The notes below the pieces were generated by a model. That model saw nothing but the letters and a program-made list of their open reading frames with translations. It did no database searches and was not told where the DNA came from. Below, in pieces: positions 35,140-64,000 of a DNA stretch of 64,000 bases. The position numbers and the translations under genes were made by a program. This DNA is from Myxococcus stipitatus (lineage in GTDB: Bacteria; Myxococcota; Myxococcia; Myxococcales; Myxococcaceae): NCBI RefSeq assembly GCF_037414475.1, contig NZ_CP147913.1:1736001-1800000 (forward strand), written 5' to 3'. Every line of letters starts with the position of its first letter. The stretch's first letter is position 1.

Positions 35140-37356
35140 TCAGGCCGCGCTCTGGTCCTGCGCGGCGACCAGCTCGTGGTAGAGGCCGCCCTTCCCGAGC
35201 AGCTCCGAGTGAGTGCCCCGCTCCATCAAGCGGCCCTTGTCCATCACCAGGATGACGTCCGCGTCCCTGATGGTGCTCAGCCGGTGGGCGATGACCACCC
35301 GCGTGCAGCGCAGCTCCTCCAGCGCCTTCTGCACCGCGCGCTCCGTCTTCACATCCAGCGCGTTGGTCGCCTCGTCGAGCAGCAGGACAGCCGGGTCGTG
35401 CACCAGCGCCCGAGCCAGCGCCAGACGCTGCCGCTGGCCTCCAGAGAGGGAGCCGCCCATCTCACTGAGGATGCTGTTGTACTGCATCGGCATGGCCATG
35501 ATGTCGTCATGCACCTGTGCACGCATGGCCGCGGCCGTCACCTGCTCCATGGAGAGTGACGGGTCCTGGTAGGCGATGTTCCGGCGGATGTCCCCTCGGA
35601 AGAGCATCGGGTTCTGGAGCACCACGCCCATCTGCCGGCGCACGTCGTAGAGGTCCAACTCTCCCAACGGATTGCCGTCGAAGCGGATGACTCCCGAGGC
35701 GGGCAGATACAGCCCCAGGAGCAGATGCGCGAGCGTGGACTTGCCCGCGCCCGAGCGCCCGACGATGGCCACGAACTGGCCGGGCTGGATTTCCAGCGAC
35801 ACGTCCTGGAGCACCAGCGGCGCGAGCGGACCGTAGCGGAACGAGACGTTGTCCAACTGGATGCCGCCCCGCAGCGAATGGGGCCTGCGGTTCCGCGACG
35901 CGGGCTGCTCCGCGGGCGTCTCCAGCACGTCGTCGACGCGCTCCAGGTAGCTGCTCACCAGCTGAAGCCGGAAGAAGGCCGCCACCAGGCTCGCGATGGG
36001 CGTGAGGAACCCGACGGCCAGGGCATTGAGCGCCAGCATCTCGCCGAGTTGGAGGCGGGCATCGAGCACCTGGAGCGTCCCCACCAGCAGCAGCACCAGC
36101 GGCGCGGCCATCTTCAGCGCGCTGTTGAAAGCCTCGACGTTGGCGTCCAGGCGCCCACGCTCCAGAGAGACGTTGAGCACGTCCACGTAGAGGTTGGACC
36201 AGTTCTGGACGGTGCGGCTCTCCACACCCATGCCCTTGATGGTCTGGATGCCCGTCAGCATCTCGACCTCGTAGGTCTGGGCCACCGCCTTGACCTCCAG
36301 GTCCTTGGACATCAATTCCCGCTGACGGCCGCGGGCCACCAGGAACACGGCGACCTGGAGCAACGCCAGGAACAACGCGAGGAGCCCCATCTGCCAGCTC
36401 ATCACCGTCAACAAGGCCAGATAGAGGACGGCCAGCGTTCCGTCGAGCACCGTGGACAAGGCCCCGGAGGTGAGAATCTCCCGGATGGACGCGTTGCTGT
36501 TGAGCCGGGCGATGAGGTCGCCCGAGGAGCGGACGTGGAAGAAGGAGAACGACAGATGGATGAGGTGGTCGACGAAGCCCAGCGTCAGCCGCGCATCCAG
36601 ATGCGTGCGCAGGTGCAGGAGCAGGTGGGCTCGCACCAGGGAGGAGAGCACCTGGAATATCAGCAACACGCCCAGGCCCGCGCTCAGCACCCACAAGAGT
36701 GACATGTCGCCGGTGGGCAGCACGACGTCCACCACCGCCCCCATCACAGCGGGGAGGACGAGCACCAGCAACTGGAGCAGCAGCGACATCCCCAGCACCC
36801 GCACCAGCAGCGGCCGCGCCTCCAGCAACAGGCGCACGTAGCGGTGGGTGCCGCGCACCGCCTCACCCGTCTCGAAGTCCTCGGTGGGCTCGAACAACAG
36901 CGCCACGCCGGTGAAGGACTTGCTGAACTGCTCCAACGGAATGAAGCGGCGGCCCAGCGCGGGGTCCGCCAACTGGACACCTCGGCGCGACACGCCCTCG
37001 AAGACGACGAAGTGGCGGAACTCCCAGTGGAGGATGGCGCCGCGCGGGAGCAGGTGAAGCGCCCCCACCTCCAGCTTGACCGCGCGACCTTGAAGGCCGA
37101 AGCGGCGCCCCGCCTCGAGGATTGCACGCGCACTGACGCCCTGGGTGCTCACCAGCCCCGAAGAGCGCTGGACCTCATCCAGCGTCATCTTCCGGCCCCA
37201 GTACCCCAACACCATCGCGAGACAGGCCGCGCCGCAATCCAAGGCGGTGACCTGTGGCACGAAGGGCAAGCGCCTCCCGCCGAGCCGCTGGCCCAGCAAC
37301 TTCAACGCTGGGAACCGCTCCACCAACGACGGGGAGGCGGACTCATGCTCAGTCAC
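35140..37356 (-). CDS. Peptidase-containing ABC transporter (C39 peptidase, bacteriocin-type exporter)
   Basis: A 738-residue exporter. The N-terminal C39 cysteine protease has the Cys in VTALDCGAACLAMV, His in LHWEFRHFVVFEG and Asp in LADPALG, so it should cleave double-glycine leaders. A six-helix membrane domain follows (about residues 165-440), then the ATPase with Walker A GRSGAGKSTL, signature LSGGQRQRLALARAL, Walker B VLLLDEATNALD and switch His in VIAHRLST. The GTG at 37356 follows GGGGGA and overlaps the stop of the HlyD-like gene; ATG 37374 is possible. No typical leader-peptide cargo is visible nearby. Confidence 0.92.
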   Translation of the reverse strand: MTEHESASPSLVERFPALKLLGQRLGGRRLPFVPQVTALDCGAACLAMVLGYWGRKMTLDEVQRSSGLVSTQGVSARAILEAGRRFGLQGRAVKLEVGALHLLPRGAILHWEFRHFVVFEGVSRRGVQLADPALGRRFIPLEQFSKSFTGVALLFEPTEDFETGEAVRGTHRYVRLLLEARPLLVRVLGMSLLLQLLVLVLPAVMGAVVDVVLPTGDMSLLWVLSAGLGVLLIFQVLSSLVRAHLLLHLRTHLDARLTLGFVDHLIHLSFSFFHVRSSGDLIARLNSNASIREILTSGALSTVLDGTLAVLYLALLTVMSWQMGLLALFLALLQVAVFLVARGRQRELMSKDLEVKAVAQTYEVEMLTGIQTIKGMGVESRTVQNWSNLYVDVLNVSLERGRLDANVEAFNSALKMAAPLVLLLVGTLQVLDARLQLGEMLALNALAVGFLTPIASLVAAFFRLQLVSSYLERVDDVLETPAEQPASRNRRPHSLRGGIQLDNVSFRYGPLAPLVLQDVSLEIQPGQFVAIVGRSGAGKSTLAHLLLGLYLPASGVIRFDGNPLGELDLYDVRRQMGVVLQNPMLFRGDIRRNIAYQDPSLSMEQVTAAAMRAQVHDDIMAMPMQYNSILSEMGGSLSGGQRQRLALARALVHDPAVLLLDEATNALDVKTERAVQKALEELRCTRVVIAHRLSTIRDADVILVMDKGRLMERGTHSELLGKGGLYHELVAAQDQSAA

Positions 37357-38293
37357 GATTCCCCCACAGCGCATCGAGCGCGGGAATCAGCACCGTCCAG
37401 CCATTGCGCTCACGCACCTGGACGCGTCCCGTCCCGACCATGCCGTTGTAGTAGCGGTAGTGGTGGCCCTGCGCGCGGAAGCCCTCGTCCGGCATCCGCG
37501 CCTCCACCGCCACCATGGGCCCCTCCAGCGTCACCAGGTCCCCATGGCCCGGGCCCAGGAAGCGCCGCACCTCCGTGGGGCCAAGCAGCTCGTCGCTCAC
37601 GGAGCTGACGGTGACGTCCTGGTAGAGATAGGCGAAGCCGCTGAGCTCCACGCGCAGCCGCTGTCCGGGCTCCAGCATGGGCCGGTACTGGCCCGGCACC
37701 AGGATGAGCGCCGTCACCCCCGTCTCCTGCCGGGACAACGTCACCACGACCTCACCCGTCTCGAGGTACTGGTTCTCCCGGACGCGCACCTCGCGCACCC
37801 AGCCATCGAAGGGCGCCACCAGCGTGCGCTCGGAGACGAGCACCTCGCTCAAGTCCATCTGCGCGCGCAGGCTGCCCAGGGCCTGCCGGGCCGAAGCGTT
37901 GAGCGGGTCCGTGAGCCGGGCCGCCAGCTGGGTGCGGAACTCCTGCTCCACCCGGTCCCGCTCCGCCGTCTCACCGCGCGCATGCAACTCCACCAACGGG
38001 TCTCCCGCGCGGACCTGCTGGCCCCGGCCCACCAGGATGCGTGTCACCCGGCCACCGGCTGTCGCGGTGATGTCCTCCACGCCCTGGACCTGGATGAGCA
38101 AGGGGCCTTGCGCGTACTCGTGGATGCGCACCACGGCGAGCGTCAATCCCAGGCTCAGGGCCAGGGCCACCACCACCCAGTAGGTGGTGCGAACCCAGAA
38201 CGGGGTGAGCTGGAGCAGGTTGCCCTGAATCTCTCCCCGGTTGTAGTGCTCGACGGCCTCTTGCCGGAAGAGGCCCTGAGGAGTCGTGCTCAT
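37349..38293 (-). CDS. HlyD-family secretion periplasmic adaptor
   Basis: A 314-residue membrane-anchored adaptor. There is a cytoplasmic N-terminus (FRQEAVEHYNRGEIQG) and one membrane helix (TTYWVVVALALSLGLTLAVV). The lipoyl/barrel halves follow (ATAGGRVTRILVGRGQQVRA, then LVAPFDGWVREVRVRENQYL), with a short helical hairpin and a C-terminal beta domain (VSSVSDELLGPTEV). The topology matches partners of bacteriocin-type ABC exporters. Its stop overlaps the start of that exporter (GTGA), so both are coupled. The ATG at 38293 follows GGGGAATGG; the frame is open 42 bases further upstream. Confidence 0.9.
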   Translation of the reverse strand: MSTTPQGLFRQEAVEHYNRGEIQGNLLQLTPFWVRTTYWVVVALALSLGLTLAVVRIHEYAQGPLLIQVQGVEDITATAGGRVTRILVGRGQQVRAGDPLVELHARGETAERDRVEQEFRTQLAARLTDPLNASARQALGSLRAQMDLSEVLVSERTLVAPFDGWVREVRVRENQYLETGEVVVTLSRQETGVTALILVPGQYRPMLEPGQRLRVELSGFAYLYQDVTVSSVSDELLGPTEVRRFLGPGHGDLVTLEGPMVAVEARMPDEGFRAQGHHYRYYNGMVGTGRVQVRERNGWTVLIPALDALWGNRD

Positions 38294-38484
38294 CCCGCCA
38301 TTCCCCGCGCGCGGCAAGAACGGCCCAGTCTCCAAGGTGAATTCATGTGCACCTGCAACCGGGTGACGACACCTTGAGAAATCCTACGGCGGAGCACCTC
38401 AAGCTGGGAAGTTGGCTTTTCGAGAAAGAGCGCCGCCCCGGCTCGACACGCTGGGGTCGGCGCCACCCGTTGCGAACCGCTGCG

Positions 38485-39264
38485 TCAAATACAGCCTTGG
38501 CTCGTCAGCCAGTTCACGCCGCGGGTCCGTTCGCTCGCGCCGTTGGGACCACCGCCGTCCGTATTGGTGAACGACAAGGACACGCTCGCCCCTGTGGACT
38601 GGTTGCGAATGTCCATGGTCATGGTGTCTGGGATGAGCGTGGTGCTGTTCGGATAGCCCACGCCGATGGTGTAGCGCAGCTGGCTGTTGGGCAGGCTCCC
38701 GCAGTCCGCCATCTTGTTCTCCAGGGCGACCCAGTTGCCTCGGTTGAAGTTGGCGTCCTGGGGCACCAGATTCGCCCGGCCGCCCCACCCGCCCAGCTGC
38801 GAGCCGATGAGGTGCCCGCCGTCATAGTCGTTGCTGGGGTTCTCCGCGTCGCCCCACTGCCCTACGTTCGTCTGGCAGGTGGAGACACGCGGCGCGGTGA
38901 CGATGGGGGGCAAGTCCTTGTAGGCCCGGTTCGGGCGGCCCGCGCTGTCGATGAAGAAGTATTCACCGTCGAAGTTGTGCCAGATGCTCCGGTCGCCCGA
39001 TGGAAAATACTTGGGGCAGTCGCCAATCGCCGCCTGGGTGACCTCCCCATGGACGACGTACCCGACGCCATACGGCGCCATCGCCTCCCGGATTTCGTCT
39101 TCCGTGTGGTTCGCGAAGAACTCCATGAGGCCACTCGGGCCGCCGAAGTCCTGCTCCATCTGGCTGGCGACCCCATCGCCGCCGGGATTCGGGTCCGTGA
39201 CGCCACAACCACTGCCCAACAGGACAAACATCGCCGCGACGGAAAGCGTTTTCATGGTGCGCAT
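38485..39264 (-). CDS. Lipoprotein DNA/RNA non-specific endonuclease
   Basis: A 259-residue precursor. MKTLSVAAMFVLLGSGC is a lipoprotein signal with lipobox. The nuclease domain has DYDGGHLIGSQLGGWGGRAN then LVPQDANFNRGNW, which fits the DGH active site and the downstream Asn/Arg of the Endonuclease_NS_2 type of beta-beta-alpha-metal nucleases. The ATG at 39264 has an AAGGA ribosome site nine bases away. It degrades nucleic acids outside the cell, as expected for nutrient scavenging or killing. It lies 192 bases upstream of the HlyD-like/ABC pair on the same strand; a functional link is not established. Confidence 0.87.
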   Translation of the reverse strand: MRTMKTLSVAAMFVLLGSGCGVTDPNPGGDGVASQMEQDFGGPSGLMEFFANHTEDEIREAMAPYGVGYVVHGEVTQAAIGDCPKYFPSGDRSIWHNFDGEYFFIDSAGRPNRAYKDLPPIVTAPRVSTCQTNVGQWGDAENPSNDYDGGHLIGSQLGGWGGRANLVPQDANFNRGNWVALENKMADCGSLPNSQLRYTIGVGYPNSTTLIPDTMTMDIRNQSTGASVSLSFTNTDGGGPNGASERTRGVNWLTSQGCI

Positions 39265-39687
39265 TCTCGTGAGTCCTTCCTTGGCCGACTCTTTCAACCT
39301 GCGCGGCCAAAGATAACAAAAACGTGAGAAGCACAACACTTTGACTCGACATATTCCTGTCGTGTGACACCGCTGGTAGGCCCGAGGCACGGACGGCCTC
39401 GGACCCAATTGCTCTCATCTCAGGGGAACTGGCCGGCCCCGTTGCCTTTCCTGGCCCTCCATGACTTGATCATGAAAAGCCTCTCACGCGGATTGCCTTG
39501 TCGATTGGCTTACACCCCGACCGGGCGGACCCTTTCGGGCCCGCGGGATGGAGAAGGCCTCCTGCCCGGCAGGCCCGTCTTCTGGGGGTTCGCCTCCAGT
39601 TCCTCCGGGAACTGGGCGTCCACCTGGACTTCATGCGCGTGGACCGTCACCTGCTCTTCTTTGTGCGCCCCCGTTTGAAGGTCCACC
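39265..39687. other. Intergenic region, no supported gene
   Basis: Upstream side of the nuclease gene. An AT-rich stretch (39305-39360, with AAGATAACAAAAACG) probably holds the nuclease promoter on the minus strand. No frame here has family-like features. Confidence 0.4.
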
Positions 39688-40047
39688 GTGTCCAACCTCA
39701 CCGAGAAGCTCTTGCCGTCCTCCGATGGGTCGTTCAACGCCAGATTGGTGGTGGAGAGCGGCGGGCCGGATGTCTTGAATTGGTCCGACACCTTGGCGGA
39801 CGTGGATGGCTTGGGGCTCGTGGAGGCGTCTTCGGTGACCGTGGCCCGCACCTCCGCCGGAGTGATTTTGTCTGTCTCCGAGGAATTGAACTGGAGGCTG
39901 TTCGACCGAAACCGCTTGCCGCTGCCGGGAATGCGGTCAGGAGAGCCCTTGGACAGACGCAAAGTCCGCCACCCACGCCAGGAAACACTCCCCTGTCCAG
40001 TTCTTGGCCAGCACGTGCTGGCGCCCCGGCGACAGGACCCCAAGTAA
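39688..40047 (+). CDS. Doubtful ORF, hypothetical protein
   Basis: A 119-codon frame from GTG 39688, preceded by GAAGG at six bases. The first 80 residues look protein-like (LPSSDGSFNARLVVESGGP, VTVARTSAGVILSVSEELNW). An antisense frame (40106 down to 39510, 198 codons) shares the same third positions and is also G+C-biased there. First-position G+C counted by eye is slightly higher in the plus frame (about 54 against 46 percent), which weakly favours it. No family is recognised for either. Confidence 0.3.
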   Translation: MSNLTEKLLPSSDGSFNARLVVESGGPDVLNWSDTLADVDGLGLVEASSVTVARTSAGVILSVSEELNWRLFDRNRLPLPGMRSGEPLDRRKVRHPRQETLPCPVLGQHVLAPRRQDPK

Positions 40048-40130
40048 CGCACGACTCGCGCCGAGTGAAACCGCTCACGCCGGAGCGCTCTGCGATTCCC
40101 GTACATCCCGCAAACGCCTCAAGAATCCCA

Positions 40131-40190
40131 GATACTGAGATTCTGGAACGTGGCCATTTTTGGCGTATCCCTGGGATAGTGAGATTCTAG
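40131..40190. repeat. 16-bp direct repeat upstream of the NRPS gene
   Basis: GATACTGAGATTCTGG (40131-40146) recurs as GATAGTGAGATTCTAG (40175-40190), with 14 of 16 bases identical. The start-to-start distance is 44 bases, about four helical turns, as for paired binding sites of a dimeric regulator. They lie 285-345 bases upstream of the NRPS start codon. Confidence 0.5.
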
Positions 40191-40291
40191 GCGGAGCATG
40201 TCCGACATCTTCGACGCGCCCATCCGCCCTTCAGACAAACTGTGTCCCGTATCGCAGCGAGAAGCCTGCATACCCGGCTACAACAGTTAGC

Positions 40292-40367
40292 ATGTATCAC
40301 TGATGGCGTTGTCACCGGGTGGCGCGGCAAGCGCGTCAGCCGTCCGTGACATGATGGCTTGATACAT
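40292..40367. promoter_or_regulatory. Inverted repeat in the NRPS leader region
   Basis: ATGTATCA (40292-40299) is matched by its exact reverse complement TGATACAT (40360-40367), and TGATGGC occurs just inside the left arm with ATGATGGC inside the right. The arms are 60 bases apart, so this may be an operator pair rather than a hairpin. It lies 108 bases before the NRPS ATG. Confidence 0.4.
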
Positions 40368-40474
40368 CGCCGGGCCCCCATTCATCCCCGTGTCGTCGCG
40401 CCGACCTCGCGTCACGCGGCAAGTGCTCGCGCCCCCTGGCCCATCGAGGCCGAGGTCTGGCGCTTGGAGTTTTC

Positions 40475-64000
<23,526 letters not shown>

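Noticed and set aside
39510..40106. 198-codon minus-strand ORF in the pre-NRPS region
   Set aside because: It shares wobble positions with a plus ORF, first-position G+C does not support it, and much of its N-terminus looks random.
40151..40166. Possible sigma-54 promoter (TGGCCATTTTTGGC) upstream of the NRPS
   Set aside because: The GG and GC dinucleotides are nine bases apart instead of ten and the flanking consensus is poor.

Overview
The window looks like a chromosome segment of a myxobacterium, probably Myxococcaceae. The grounds are very high G+C with strong C/G at third codon positions, many lipoproteins and secreted hydrolases, and a very large modular nonribosomal peptide synthetase (NRPS). 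This is inferred from composition and gene content; no database was searched.

Layout. (1) 1-2.1 kb: the end of an unrecognised gene, an APH-family phosphotransferase and an O6-alkylguanine-DNA alkyltransferase. (2) 2.1-8.2 kb: a mobile/defence island. An alkA remnant joined to an IS3-type transposase fragment is followed by an intact ISAs1-type element, a truncated IS256-type transposase, and a visibly AT-richer restriction-modification cassette (C5 methyltransferase, overlapping Vsr, convergent putative endonuclease). The cassette ends beside tRNA-Asn. (3) 8.4-14.7 kb: rsmB, then a tight wall-recycling run (ldcA, serine hydrolase, mpl) followed by a thioredoxin-like lipoprotein and an inositol-monophosphatase-family enzyme. 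(4) 14.7-29.9 kb: an old-yellow-enzyme reductase divergent from an AraC regulator, a small secreted protein, a metzincin protease, an LEA-like helical repeat protein, an alpha/beta hydrolase, PBP2, a sirtuin, several hypotheticals, two pseudogene remnants, and a large secreted protein with an ALK-like glycine-rich C-terminus. (5) 29.9-34.1 kb: a two-component system (regulator, a 50-residue coupled ORF, kinase) followed by a penicillin-binding-type lipoprotein. (6) 34.2-39.3 kb: a periplasmic adaptor facing a peptidase-containing ABC exporter, its HlyD-type partner and a lipoprotein nuclease. (7) 39.3-40.5 kb: a control region with repeats. (8) 40.5-64.0 kb: one uninterrupted NRPS frame that runs off the right edge.

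The NRPS reads C-A-T-E / C-A-T / C-A-T / C-A-T / C-A-T / C-A-T-E / C-A(partial). Specificity residues read by hand suggest D-Ser, Gly, Gly, Phe, Gln, D-Asn and then further residues. Condensation-domain types fit this order. The two Gly-type adenylation domains are nearly identical in DNA over about 1.54 kb, which points to very recent duplication or gene conversion inside the gene. This is the most striking feature of the window.
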